A stretch of DNA of 64,000 bases from Cerrena zonata (GCA_038087015.1 JASBNA010000004.1:2108001-2172000), one strand, 5' to 3'; shown: positions 50,264 through 63,138, counted from the stretch's first letter. Translations and numbers: made by a program. The notes: generated by a model not told the origin, from the sequence alone.

Positions 50264-52057
50264 TTACATTCCAGCAAGGAGATATCCCAATCCAATTCCT
50301 GCACAAAACACCCCTAATATCGTCGCCACACCAAACCCGCCGCGGCCCCCCGGATCTTACGGCAGAATTAGAGTAGGGAAGGAAGCTGAAAACCCTTGTT
50401 CTGAGCGGAGCGAGAAGTGACCAAGAGAAGAGGAGCAGCGATGGTAAATGGAGTGGGTCGAACGGAATGCTCGACGGCGGATGGTCGCCCTTCTTCTCAG
50501 GTTCCTTGCTCGACATAGGGAAGTAACCGTCGTCTCGTGCCTCACTGCGCGGCGGCGATAGGTACCGATTTGTGTTCATCGAAGAAGCGAGGCTTTGAGG
50601 TGGCGAAGGCACTGGCGGACGCTGGGTTGCTGTCACGGTGGATCGTCGTTCTATTAATTTCCGAGGGCGACTGTTGTGGCTGCCTGAAGTACCTCCTCTT
50701 CGACGTCTGAGAGTCTTCACTACATCTGTCGAAAGAGAACCTTCCCATTGAGACTGCCACTGTGCCTGATCCCACCTGACCGAACCTGAGCCTGATGTCG
50801 TCGTGGCTCGAGCCTTCCCCTTGGGATCTCGAGAAACATGCGCAGGGTTGACATATGAGGTCAGACTACGCTCGACTCTGGGTGTCTGGAGGGGATAGTA
50901 GCCGGATGCACTATCAAGAACACTCTCTACTCCCCGTTCTATTTCCCTCCATCGTAAAAATCGGTCCACGGCCTCAAGGCGTAAAGTGCCAAGGACTTCA
51001 GGAGTATGGAAGAGTCCATGTCGGAAAGCGTGGGCTGATTCGGGGCGGAATGTTGAGAGAAGTGGTGAACCTGACCGATTCATGCGCGGGTTGAAGATAT
51101 TGGAAGGGAATATTATTAGAGGAACGTGTAGACTGAGTTCGGAAATAATGTGATCGTCGAGAGATGATGGAGCTGTTGTGTGTTATTAGGATATCACCTG
51201 GAAGACATCTTATACCCAGTTACTTACCATTTGGGAGTAGAATCAGAAGAGCGGTGTGAAAGGGGGACGAAGATGATGCTAGCATGTGGGCGAGAAGTGG
51301 GTTTGGAGGTTGATCCATGTTCAACAGGGACACCGTCGACTGAAAAGGTTCATGAATTCTTTCCAAGATAGCTTCAATCAGACGGTCAGGCTACATGCAC
51401 TGGCATTAAGACTAAAATAGCGGGAAGAAACCAGGGAAAACATACGTCATCGTGAGAATCGTATTCGGGTAAGTGAGTTATGTTGATATTCCTCTGTGGT
51501 TCATACCTCTCGAGGCCATGTACATCTTCATGTTCTACCCAGTCTGTCGAGATGCTAATATGACGACCTGACCCTTCTAGGCCCAGATAGTCAAGGTCAA
51601 GGTTTTCCCACGGGCCAACATGAACATAATCCTCGCATTGCTCGTCTGCGAGAACTCTAATGAAGTCTTCTGCATCCACACCCGACCTAGACAATACCAG
51701 AAGCTTCACATCCCCTATAGTCTTCCCATAAGGTGTAGGTCGACGGATAGGCGAAGGAAACGTCAATGAGGGAATGACGAGTTCATGGCTTCCTTCCGTT
51801 TCGGGCGGTTCTCCAGTAAGGTCTACGTCGATCTGCGGAGGCGTTGTAGGGCCCGATGAGAACAAGAACGACGAGGACACTGAGGGAAACGATGAAACAG
51901 AATCTCCGGAGGGACTCGATGGGGATGGCAACGAACTATGGGGTGAAGCTGGATGTGAATTTGTAAGATCAGTAATGTCAGGAGGTGTTATAGTCAAGCT
52001 CAGAGGAACTCCACGGAGTGTTCCAACGCTCGAGCTTGTCGATGGCTCGTCGTCCAT
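50264..52057 (-). CDS. Uncharacterised fungal protein with a C-terminal membrane segment (about 560 aa), apparent 1-nt frameshift
   Basis: Exons 52057-51446, 51390-51228 and 51172 onward form one reading frame. The N-terminus is a Ser/Pro-rich disordered stretch; next comes YGKTIGDVKLLVLSRSGVDA with DFIRVLADEQCEDYVHVGPW, perhaps a GTPase-like or P-loop-derived fold lacking a clear Walker A (inference). Later motifs are ISELSLHVPLIIFPSNIFNP and GTLRLEAVDRFLRWREIERG. Near the end SLLLFSWSLLAPLR precedes a second hydrophobic segment GGFGVATILGVFCAGIGLGY that ends at the stop 50266-50264. That segment is in the +1 frame relative to the rest. A run of six C at 50346-50351 is the likely site: removing one base gives 560 residues in a single frame. 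A 47-nt intron (50314-50360) would avoid the break but loses the hydrophobic tail. Family not recognised. Confidence 0.6.
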
Positions 52058-52242
52058 GATGAATGTTTGGATATAAGAAGGCTGAGTGATTATATTTAAG
52101 AAACAGCCCAAGCAGGGGCAAGCACGCCACCCCATTAATCAGTTCTCGGAACCATGACATACCCCTACAACGTGGCCGATAAGATAAGATCCATCATTCG
52201 CTTGGTCGCAATAACCTCATCATAATTTCGGTAACAACAATT

Positions 52243-52837
52243 CTACAACTTGCTGTAAGACAATACCCTCCTAATCAGCCTCTCAAGCTTGTCATCCAAC
52301 GCCTCTGTCGCCTTCTTTAGCTCCTCATTTCCGTCCGAGAACATGGTTGAAGCAGCCGAATCATAAGTAATACGTGTTCCGCCACCACCCTCTATTTCCT
52401 CGATCAGAATCTTGGGCGGAATGTGCAAGCCCGTACCTAGGCTGTGTTGCAGTATGGTCTGGGCGATGAGGGGATTACCAATCGTATAAACGTGTGCCTC
52501 TGGAAAGGTACGTTTGCCCTCGAAATAGATGTTCAACCACTTGCTATGTGATCCTGCAGAGAAGAAGCTGCATGCTCCCTGAGTCTACACTTCTCGAGCT
52601 GCGTCTGGGCACTCACATGAAGTCTCGTGTACCCTCCGTCATTTTGAGCATCCCTTCTTCAAGGCTCTTCTTGTCCTCCACCGAATTCAACAATTTCCAC
52701 ACCTCCAGCCCAGACCCCTTCCTGTTCACCTCCAGATCCAGTAAGACAATGACATCCTTGATGTGTTTGCTTGAGGTAAACGTAACCCGTCGAGCGGTGT
52801 ATGCCTGGGACGCTTTGGTCACCTCAGAGTCAGACAT
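52243..52837 (-). CDS. DUF302-like small protein (181 aa, two exons)
   Basis: Exons 52837-52617 and 52567-52243 join in phase to 181 residues. The first 75 residues include FTSSKHIKDVIVLLDLEVNR. The second exon contains FFSAGSHSKWLNIYFEG and VYTIGNPLIAQTILQHSLGT followed by IPPKILIEEIEGG, which matches my memory of fungal proteins with a DUF302 fold (an antiparallel beta domain of unknown function found across bacteria and fungi). There is no signal peptide. The acceptor at 52568 was chosen because it alone keeps frame; another AG 19 nt downstream does not. Confidence 0.75.
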
Positions 52838-53693
52838 TGGGCGTATATGAAGGTTACTATCGCTGAGGTGCGGCGTGAGAGCAATTTGAGAGTAAGTGTG
52901 ATTCCTACTCCTAATTTATACACTAGCATCGGCTTGGTGTTGTTCTACCCGTATGAGACATGAGTAACCACTCCTCATGTTTCCTAGGTCTAAAGTATAA
53001 TGGCCTTCGGCGAACATCCACCTATTGGTCCGGTGTTTGGTCAGTATAGACCTATTCTTATCCGTCAAACCTCCCTAAAATCTTGAAACCAAGTTCACAG
53101 ACTGCCCATCGTGACCTAGCTTTCAAATAAGATCTTGATTAAACGAGACATTGGGATTTATGAGCCGTAAAATCCGTTTTTTCATACCTGCACTTCACTT
53201 CAACGTCATTTTCAATTCACAAATAGCGAGATTGCCAGACAGAGGGTTGAATGTGTTTATGCAAATACAAATGTCATGCCCAGTATCCTTTCATCGTACA
53301 GCCTCTCGTATACTCTCAACTCAACCTAACCACCATCGACACGACCAACAGGTACGTGACCCAGTTCGAACGACTGATGAATGAAGTGAGTGTTGACATA
53401 CTTCCTCGCTATTGTGAATAGAAATCTATTAGAGAGGCGCTGTCGCGCAGAACGAACTGCTAAGAGTGTCTTCCTCTTCAACAGGTCCTCTTTCACCTGC
53501 TCCCGATGATACAAGGTAACGATACCCAGGGCAACAATCCAATAGTTCCTCATCCGAAGGCTAAGAATTGTCGTTTCGTGGACCAATACCATGATCTGGG
53601 CTACGAGAATAACATGAACTCCTTCAAAGAGACTTGTACTAAGGTTAGGCCACTTTCACATGAAGCCAAGCAACTGACTATATATCATACAGA
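52838..53693. other. Interval without a supported gene
   Basis: A possible ATG at 53000 starts a 14-codon frame (MAFGEHPPIGPVFG) that could be a first exon, but I found no continuation. Nothing else is supported. Confidence 0.35.
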
Positions 53694-54005
53694 TCATGCC
53701 TTCCACCAGCCCTTTTGCTCAAAGTCGACGATGGTGTCCTTCGTAGTCTCATCGAAGGTGCAGTACTTGATGCCAAGGGTCTCCTTCGACTTAGAACCGT
53801 CGACGACACTGTCAGTACGCTTTGCAAGGTTGATTGAAGCATCGCCAGCGGGGAGCGAAGGTACGTACTCGTGTGCGGCGGCAACTATAACCGTACTAAT
53901 CGCAAATAGATCAACGACGATCACTTGCCAAACTCTTGCCAAAGGAATGAACCAGAGATAATGATGAATCGGTTGTTGGCAGCCTCCTCCTTCAAAAACG
54001 CGGGG
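53694..54005 (-). pseudogene. C-terminal remnant of a GRE2-like NAD(P)-dependent epimerase/dehydratase
   Basis: The reverse strand encodes EEAANNRFIIISGSFLWQ, then after about 45 nt KETLGIKYCTFDETTKD and IVDFEQKGW followed by a stop at 53694. The combination of a xxNxRFIIxxG segment and an LGIKYxTxxETTKDTxxDFxxxGW tail is typical of the end of extended short-chain dehydrogenases (dihydroflavonol reductase/GRE2 type). The upstream 250 residues with the GxxGxxG nucleotide-binding site and the YxxxK motif are absent in the 2 kb on the upstream side. An in-frame stop lies just upstream of the fragment. It is best read as a truncated copy. Confidence 0.5.
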
Positions 54006-54196
54006 ACTCAGAAAGCGCAGAAGGCCAATAGGTCAATTAGCCTTCTCTCCCCGTCGATCAGACTTTTTGCGAACTACGATAGCTGCCTTATATGGATTGC
54101 CACCGATCAGAGAGCATCACTCAGCACTGCACGCGTTCAATGTGCGATGTTTTCAAGTTTACTGTAACACAAACGTCCACATGATATTAGGCCAAC

Positions 54197-54565
54197 ATGG
54201 CCTCCCCTTCAAAGGACGAGGCATATGGCTATACCGAAGGAGCTTCTGCTATTGACATCCAGAATCCTATCCGTACTTTAAAACGTGTCCGATGTGACTC
54301 CGGATACGGTGAAGATGGAGTTGGGAGCATGTTTGACGGACCCAGCCATTCTGTTATTCCAAGCAGTGCCCCAAGAATGTCTCCTTACGAACCTGGCCGA
54401 AGTAGAGTCCTACGCCGAGAAGAGGCGAAGATAGTCAAAGCCGACCAGGTTCCCGAAGTCGCCGACCGAGCGGAGACGGATCTGTTGCAGTCAACCACAT
54501 TAACCAACTTGGACCCACTCAGCGCGTCCCGCGGTGTATGTTATGTTCTGGAAGGTAGCGGTTGA
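54197..54565 (+). CDS. Possible small hypothetical protein (about 115-122 aa)
   Basis: The ATG has a good context (CAACATGGCC). The frame encodes a hydrophilic, charged protein with IRTLKRVRCDSGYGEDGVG and a later RSRVLRREEAK, lacking any known domain. A donor/acceptor pair (GTATGT at about 54,536 and TTAG at about 54,579) would place a stop right after the residues SASRG. It may be real or chance. Confidence 0.3.
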   Translation: MASPSKDEAYGYTEGASAIDIQNPIRTLKRVRCDSGYGEDGVGSMFDGPSHSVIPSSAPRMSPYEPGRSRVLRREEAKIVKADQVPEVADRAETDLLQSTTLTNLDPLSASRGVCYVLEGSG

Positions 54566-54863
54566 CTTTTCGTCATTAGTGAGTCATGCTACGCTGCACC
54601 CCCAAGCTCCGAATCGCAAGGAGAGACCCAGAATATCGTGCTCAGCTAGGATTTCACGACTTACGATTGACCCCACCATATAAGTAGTACTACATCGTCT
54701 CATGACGTTTGTACCGATCAGCACTGAGAGTGACGTTACAAGAAGTATTGAGTGATTTGAGAACATCTTCGACACTTTGAAATACTAATACATTACACTC
54801 CCTTTACCGACTTTCGTCGAGTCGTCATATTATATTTCCAATCCTTATTTTTTCCTCCACAAT

Positions 54864-56599
54864 TCAAAGCTTCGTCACAGGTGCAGGGGGCGGTACTCCG
54901 AGATGAGGAAACCTCGGTATACCAAAACTTGGTAACCAAGGGGACCCATCTATCGCTGCGATACCTTGTCCTTCCATACCCTGCCCGCCTGGCCGTCCAG
55001 TTATTTGAGCATTTCGTTCCATCAAGATCGAATGCACTTGCATCCTAAGTCCGTGTAAAACCGATCTCAGGCTCCGCAACTCTTCGTTGTTTCTCATCGC
55101 TTCAGTGGATATATGAACATCATGTTGACGAGCGAGGGAATCAACGGATGAAGAGAGCGTGATCACAGAGTTGTGCAGGGAGGTGAGAGTTGCGAAGAGG
55201 TTGCCTGAGAGATTTAAGGGTGCGATCGGGGAGCTTGGGGTCAGTGAGGATGAAACGACAGGAACGTTTGGGATGGATGTAGATATAGTTGGATTTGGCA
55301 AGGGGAGGAGCGGTGGGTGAGAAGCTTGTTGGTAACTGGGTGAGGTATGAGCAAAAGGTGTAGAGCGATTGGCGTATGAGGTTGTGGCAGGTAATTGACT
55401 TGAATGGGTATCTACTGTTGGAGCTGTCGAGGGGCCACTGTCACCTTCTAAAGTAGGGAAGTAAGATGCAAGAGAGGCCATTTGGTCCGCGGCAGGTTGA
55501 CCTGCGTAGACGTACGCTTCCTCAGGATATGTCGCATTGTTGAATTTGGAAAAAGTGCAGGGACATAGTCGGCACTCTGCATGCCAGGAGTGGAAGTAGC
55601 GGGTTGATTCGACTGGTTTCGGCTCGATACCAAGGTCCAAGGACGTCCTTTGTGATTCGAGACTCTCTTGAGAGCACTCTGACCCGACCTTCTAATTCTG
55701 AAACTCTCTGTTTCAGAACATCATTCTCCTCTTTAAGCTTCCCGAGTGTTTGGTCGTGAACGGAAAAGAATCCTTTGATAGCCTCATACGGACAAGATGA
55801 GATGTGCGACTCCGTTAATTCAGAACGAGGTCCTGTCCATGAACAACCGTGTGCGGCGTGTGTGCAAGGAATGATTGTATCTTGACACGAGGTGTGCGAT
55901 TCGGAGCGTAGGACTTTCTCTTGACAGAATTCACAGCATACTGTACTCGATTCACCGGATTGAGGGTGTTCAGCCTAGCTCATACACGCTGACTGTCAGT
56001 AGTAGTACAATAATGGACTTCAAAGATATGTACGTCTTCTGCATCTTCAATCGCTCGTCCTCTGTAGTGGGATGCGATACATCGTTTCCCCGGGTATCGG
56101 TGTGTTTGCAAGCATCTCTCAAGTGCAAGTCAAGTAACTGTCTTTGAGGGGTCTCCTCACACCCAGCCACCTTGTTCGGACATTCTACCGGCAGTTCATT
56201 GACAAGCTGATAGTTGATTTAGGATCTGGTTATTAGGCGTCAGCAGGTTGTAACCGAGTACTTACGTTTCGTATGAGAGGATCGGCCAGAACGAGGTCAT
56301 CCAGGGCAAGGTGTGAACGATCGACAGGACAGGTTGGAGATATCGATAGAGCCTGTCGTAATACATTCACGGCAGAATGTATGGCAGCATGTTCGAGAAC
56401 AGTACGGGTCAATGAATGGTGTTCTATACAGAGATCGGCCTCATGTTAGACCATGGGGCATAGATCACAGCGTTGACCGTACCTGCAGATACAACAGATC
56501 TATTTAAGCCAGGGTTAACATGCATACCGTGCATGGTCAAAGTGTAAATGAACGTACCAAATTGTCGTTTAAGGGCTCAATATAAGAGTAGTACGCCAT
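54864..56599 (-). CDS. RING finger / TRAF-type zinc-finger protein, candidate E3 ubiquitin ligase, with apparent 1-nt frameshift
   Basis: Exon 1 (56599-56558) encodes MAYYSYIEPLNDNL; exon 2 (56499-56483) is a 17-nt microexon giving ICCIC, the first zinc ligands; exon 3 (56423-56266) continues TPFIDPYCSRTCCHTFCREC and SPTCPVDR, completing a RING. Then come TRAF-type Cys/His repeats (VECPNKVAGCEE, CCEFCQEKVLRSESHTSCQD, IIPCTHAAHGCSWTG, HISSCPYEAI), a coiled coil (TLGKLKEENDVLKQRVSELE), GPWYR and a Ser/Pro-rich tail ending PPPAPVTKL. This order is common in basidiomycete RING/TRAF proteins. Exon 3 changes frame between FCRECIT and QALSISPTCPVDR near 56,355-56,362: one base too many. No intron can fit there. 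The intron near 55,600 is not resolved. Confidence 0.8.
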
Positions 56600-56682
56600 G
56601 AGGGTAAGAGATTGAATCGATAAATTGCGGTACCGCATCAGTGAACCCTTCAAAGCGGGACCTGAATGGTGTAAGCTGTCTC

Positions 56683-56688
56683 AAAAAA
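56683..56688 (-). terminator. RNA polymerase III terminator of the tRNA
   Basis: Six T on the reverse strand, starting two bases after the acceptor stem. Confidence 0.9.
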
Positions 56689-56689
56689 G

Positions 56690-56775
56690 CTCTCTGCCTG
56701 GGAGTCGAACCCAGCTTTCGCGCGCACAACAGATTAGTGACAGGCGCGTGTACTAACCGATATACTAGCAAAGAG
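56690..56775 (-). tRNA. tRNA-Asp (anticodon GTC) with a 13-nt intron
   Basis: On the reverse strand a seven-pair acceptor stem forms between CTCTTTG and CAGAGAG with one G-T wobble. The A-box region reads TAGTATATCGGTTAGTA and the T-arm GCTGGGTTCGACTCCCAGG. The anticodon stem CGCGC/GCGCG encloses CTGTCA, a 13-nt insertion, and C. The insertion sits one base 3' of the anticodon GTC, the canonical site for nuclear tRNA introns. Mature length is 73 nt. A T6 terminator follows. Confidence 0.93.
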
Positions 56776-56917
56776 TTATTAGTGCATCTGTTTTGAGAGG
56801 TCTATGCTACAAAACATAAGCACTATGAAGTACTGAAATGGAATTTGGAAATTAATATTTATCCGCTCCCTCTCTCTGCTTGAATACTCCAACGTTCTAA
56901 TATAAACATCACCTCTC

Positions 56918-59541
<2,624 letters not shown>

Positions 59542-59756
59542 AGCTCGAAGTCTTTTTTGGACTTTGTTATCTTATTATATACTTCTACCCCACTTTCGTA
59601 TCTTCTGGATCTATCTATCACTTCGCTTGAGTTTGTTGAATATCATGAAACGATACCGATCGATCGCTCACGTGCGGTGAATGCCACGTCTCATTAAATG
59701 GGTTGGAAAGCAACTCCTCTTTACAACCACTTCATTCATTCTCTCCATCTGCCAGG

Positions 59757-60998
59757 ATGTTCTTCAACCGCTTCTTGGCTGGCTTCATCGCCGTGACTAT
59801 CGCGGCGTTCTTCTGTGCCCAATCCGTCGAGGCGGCGAAGGGCCCGAAGATCACCCACAAGGTCTACTTCGACATCAAACATGGCGACAAGGATTTGGGT
59901 CGAAGTATGTATTTATGCTATCTCAATGTTAACCTTGGTGCTTATATGGTGTGGGTGTGCACAGTTGTGATGGGTCTCTACGGTGGCGTATGTAGAAGAA
60001 TCTTTAATGGTGAAACGTTCGCAAGCTGATACTGAGACACGATCATTAGACTGTCCCTAAGACTGTCGAGAACTTCCGTGCTTTGGCCACTGGTGTCAAG
60101 AAGGATGGTACTAAGCTACCTGACGGTTTCGGATACAAGGGTTCTAAATTCCACCGTGTCATCAAGAACTTCATGATCCAGGGTGGTGACTTCAGTGAGT
60201 TTCCTGTTCTCGATATTCTTGTTACGGAATTGCTGACGATTCTCAAAAGCTCGTGGTGACGGAACTGGCGGAGAGGTATAATATTAGTTCTTCTGTTTCC
60301 TAGTATCATTCTAATCCTTGGCATATTACAGTCGATCTACGGTACGAGGTTCGCTGACGAGAACTTGTAAGTATCTAGATTACTATAGTGTTTTGAGGAA
60401 TGTTTGGTTAAACTTGTTGCAGCAAACTTCGCCACACCAAGCCCGGTCTTCTCTCCATGGCTAACGCTGGCAAGGACACCAATGGTGAGTACTCGGAATT
60501 AGTCGTCTATGCAAACTTCGTTTTAATGCTTCCCTCCAGGTTCTCAATTCGTGAGTTGATACATATCTCATATCCGTGTCGAGATAATTGACGTGGCCCT
60601 AGTTTATCACTACTGTTGTTACTAGCTGGCTCGATGGAAAACACGTATGTTTCTCTATCCCTATTACATGTTATTTATCCATAACCGAACAATCTCAGGT
60701 CGTCTTCGGTGCAGTTCTTGAGGGAATGGATATTGTTTCTATCATCGGTATGATGCTACATCGTGTACAAGGCAGTTACCTAACTGATTGAATCTTTTAC
60801 AGAGAATGTCCCTAAGGGCGGTAGCGATCGTCCCAAAGAGGATGTCGTCGTTGCCGATTGTGGCGAGGTATGTGATCAATGTCTACACCCCGATTTCCTC
60901 TGTTTACTGACGTCGATTTCTTCGCTCCGTAACAGCTCCCCATTGACCCTGTGTTCGATGAGGAAGGAAAAGAGGTGCCTCTTCGCGTTGAGCTTTAA
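59757..60998 (+). CDS. ER/secretory-pathway cyclophilin (peptidyl-prolyl cis-trans isomerase B type)
   Basis: The first 26 residues form a signal peptide ([20 protein letters not shown]). The cyclophilin domain follows, split by many very short introns: [27 protein letters not shown] (with the catalytic Arg), GSIYG-type loop [22 protein letters not shown] and [13 protein letters not shown] (with the Trp that confers cyclosporin sensitivity). The C-terminus ends EVPLRVEL and stops at 60996-60998. Such proteins assist folding in the ER. No KDEL-type signal is present, although -RVEL is loosely similar. At least nine exons can be seen, some of about 10-40 nt. The start is the ATG directly before the signal peptide. 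Confidence 0.92.
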
Positions 60999-61110
60999 AT
61001 GAGCCCTCCATTCTAATATACTTCCCTTATCTTTTATTGCTTGGGTTGCTTGTTCCTCGTATCGCATCCTCAATGAAACAAATATTCATTCACGTCAATA
61101 ACCTTCGATG

Positions 61111-61448
61111 ATGTCATACAGCTTTCCTCGCTCTCATCTGTTGCGTCCACCTCTACTCTAGCAACCCCTGTTTCTTCACAAGAAGCACACGACGTAACCT
61201 CTGTGAAGCCAGCCGGCGATATCTCAGTTCCGACCACCCCTGCCTCTGACAAGGACACCGAGAAGGAGGTTGAGACACCAGTGCAAGAAGAAGGCTGGGA
61301 CTTCTTCAATTACATTCTTTTCATTGCTGTTATTGCCGCTATTGGCTTGGGCCTATGGTGGACGGGTGCTCTTCAAGCCGCAAAGAGATACTTTAGCTCT
61401 CGGGCTGGGAGAGGAAAGTACAGACGGGTTGACGATGTGGAGAAATAA
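61111..61448 (+). CDS. Single-pass membrane segment: separate small gene or alternative 3' exon of the cyclophilin
   Basis: An open frame from an acceptor-like ATACAG at 61110 encodes a Ser/Thr-rich stretch (SSLSSVASTSTLATPVSS), an acidic stretch, one clear membrane helix (YILFIAVIAAIGLGLWWTG) and a basic tail ending GKYRRVDDVEK. The first ATG in frame is at 61203. The frame starts 113 bp after the cyclophilin stop and on the same strand. A possible donor GTGCCT at 60976 in the last cyclophilin exon would join it in phase and replace EVPLRVEL with a membrane anchor. No independent promoter is visible in the 112-bp gap. Confidence 0.5.
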
Positions 61449-61968
61449 GCTTGTGCTTTCATTTCAATTTTCTGTCCACTCTGTCATGGCTTTCCGCTCA
61501 TGACTACTGAAGTAGCTCTAATAATAGAAAGGTACCCGTGTTTTCAAATCGCACCTCACAAACTCCTCAGAGCTCTCAGGTTAGCCTAGCTATTTACCGC
61601 CAAGGTAATCTCCATATGTACCGCAAGGGAACGATATTGTTTGTAGACATTCGGATGCACAGTGTACTCGCAGATTTCTCTCCATATGAGCTCCTGCTTT
61701 AATATGTTAACCTTGTGTGTAGCAGACAAGGGAATTACTCGTCGAGGCCACAGGAGCCCGTTCTGGCATTGGGCTCACTCTCCCGAACCATTCTTCTTTT
61801 GCTGACCGCTTGTAAGCCTGACTGGCCTCGTGAACAGCCATCTTACGGCGTCAGGTCGTTAGCGGGTTGATAGAGCAAGGTCTACACAGGCTTACACATT
61901 TTACAGCGGGCCTACCCAGAGCAGAAAGAATTGAAAGGAGGTAGCTGATAACGCCTAGTCGAATCAGG
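61449..61968. other. Intergenic region upstream of the secreted-peptide gene
   Basis: No ORF of note. It holds the 3' side of the previous gene and the distal promoter of the peptide gene. Confidence 0.4.
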
Positions 61969-61975
61969 TATAAAA
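61969..61975 (+). promoter_or_regulatory. TATA box of the secreted-peptide gene
   Basis: TATAAAA occurs 122 bp before the start codon in the context CAGGTATAAAAGGAGG. A 43-nt leader intron (GTGAGT at 62035 to TTTAG at 62077) lies between it and the ATG. Few genes in this window have such a clear TATA box. Confidence 0.7.
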
Positions 61976-62090
61976 GGAGGCCGGAATTGTTTGAAGAAAG
62001 CAGGGATTCCTTTCTTGACAAAAGGTGAGTGGACTGGCAGTAGTCTGTGAGTGAATCTGACACTACTCTTACTTTAGCCAATCCACCATT

Positions 62091-62301
62091 ATGCATTTCT
62101 CCGCCGTAGTGTCTATCATCGTCGCCGCATTTATCGCTTCAGTTGCAGCTAGCCCTTCGCCTTGCGGCCCAAATACTCCTCCCGTCGACCCCAGCGACGC
62201 TGGCATCGACAAGCGTCAATGTGGAGTGTAAGTAGTGGGCTATGAATGTAATAAGTGTACAAATTGACTCATCCAGTATCTACAGGACTATATGCTGCTG
62301 A
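62091..62301 (+). CDS. Small secreted Cys-containing peptide precursor (50 or 53 aa, two exons)
   Basis: Exon 1 (62091-62227) encodes a signal peptide (HFSAVVSIIVAAFIASVAA) and a short Pro-rich pro-region with one Cys (SPSPCGPNTPPVDPSD). A dibasic Lys-Arg (residues 41-42), a Kex2-type processing site, then precedes QCG. Exon 2 starts either at 62277 (the acceptor ends at 62276) or at 62286 (acceptor ends at 62285); both keep frame and both end at TGA 62299-62301. The mature C-terminal peptide would be QCGVIYRTICC or QCGVTICC, with three Cys. A strong TATA box and leader intron support real expression. There is no CaaX box, so it is not a classical basidiomycete pheromone. Function unknown. 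Confidence 0.7.
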
Positions 62302-62391
62302 AAGTAGACGTGTCGTATCAATGTAATTATACAATCGACTAGCCGCTGCTGTCTAAATCTTGTATCCCATACAACATGAGATAGTGTTGTT

Positions 62392-63138
62392 CACGGCTCG
62401 GCTCGGAGCCGCGAGCCGCTCAAACCAGCCGTTTTGAAGCCAGCCGAAGCCAGCCGAAGTGTAATTGGCTCATTTGAGTTCGGCTCAAGTTGGCTCGGTT
62501 TGGTTTCGGCTTGAGCCGCTCAGAGCCAGTACTTTGGCCAGCAATGTGCGGCTCAGCCTCTGAGTATTGAATTGCAGTTACATTGAACTCATGGCTACTT
62601 GGAAAAGGATAGGGTGCTTTGAAATCTACTATTTAAGACCCTGGTACCCTATTCAATTAGAGAAATGTGTTAATTTAGAGTGATTTCCTAGATCTAATAT
62701 TCCAATATTTATCTTAAATGATAATATAATAAATATTATATATGCACAATATTTGCAAAGTATATACAACTATTGTTACATATATAGGCATACTTCATGG
62801 TAATCTATGTTTGTGTTATACAGGTGCATAGCAAATTCACTCTGATTTTGATAATATTCAGCACTACATTAGTGATTTTGGGGGAGAAATAATAATATAT
62901 ATATTATTATATATCACTTAGTGTACTTGTAGTAGCAGCTTCTACATTAATATATAGGCTATTGTCTTGCCATCGCATTGCTGGGATCTAGCGCCCGAGC
63001 CGGGTTCGAGCCGGGTTCAAGCCCAAACCAGTCTGACCCAAGCCTAATGCAATGGCTCGACTTCCAAACCAGTCGAAGCCACTCCAAGCCGGTAGAAAAC
63101 TGGCCGAATGCGAGCCGAGCCGAGCCGGAACAACACTA
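62392..63138. mobile_element. hAT-like MITE (747 bp) with an 8-bp target duplication
   Basis: The ends are inverted: TAGTGTTGTTC at the left and GAACAACACTA at the right, each followed inward by GGCTCGGCTCGG-type subterminal repeats. Flanking copies of ACATGAG (62384-62391, ending A; 63139-63146, ending G) form an 8-bp duplication with one mismatch, as expected for hAT elements. The centre is very AT-rich (62,640-62,960) and has no coding capacity. An autonomous relative must exist elsewhere. Confidence 0.85.

Larger units (their letters stand above)
56600..56917. promoter_or_regulatory. Divergent promoter region (RING gene and DBP7) containing a tRNA-Asp gene
   Basis: Only 318 bp separate the two starts, and an 86-bp tRNA gene occupies the middle. 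An AT-rich stretch lies at 56,820-56,870 before the DBP7 start. Confidence 0.6.

Noticed and set aside
49927..50304. 125-codon reverse frame ending in a hydrophobic segment
   Set aside because: It overlaps the 3' end of the gene at 50264-52057, and its first part would require losing that gene's own hydrophobic tail. It could only be real if the 47-nt intron alternative is correct.
62091..62301. Secreted peptide as a lipopeptide mating pheromone
   Set aside because: Basidiomycete pheromone precursors end in a CaaX box; here the C-terminus is TICC, without Cys at the -4 position, and there is a classical signal peptide.
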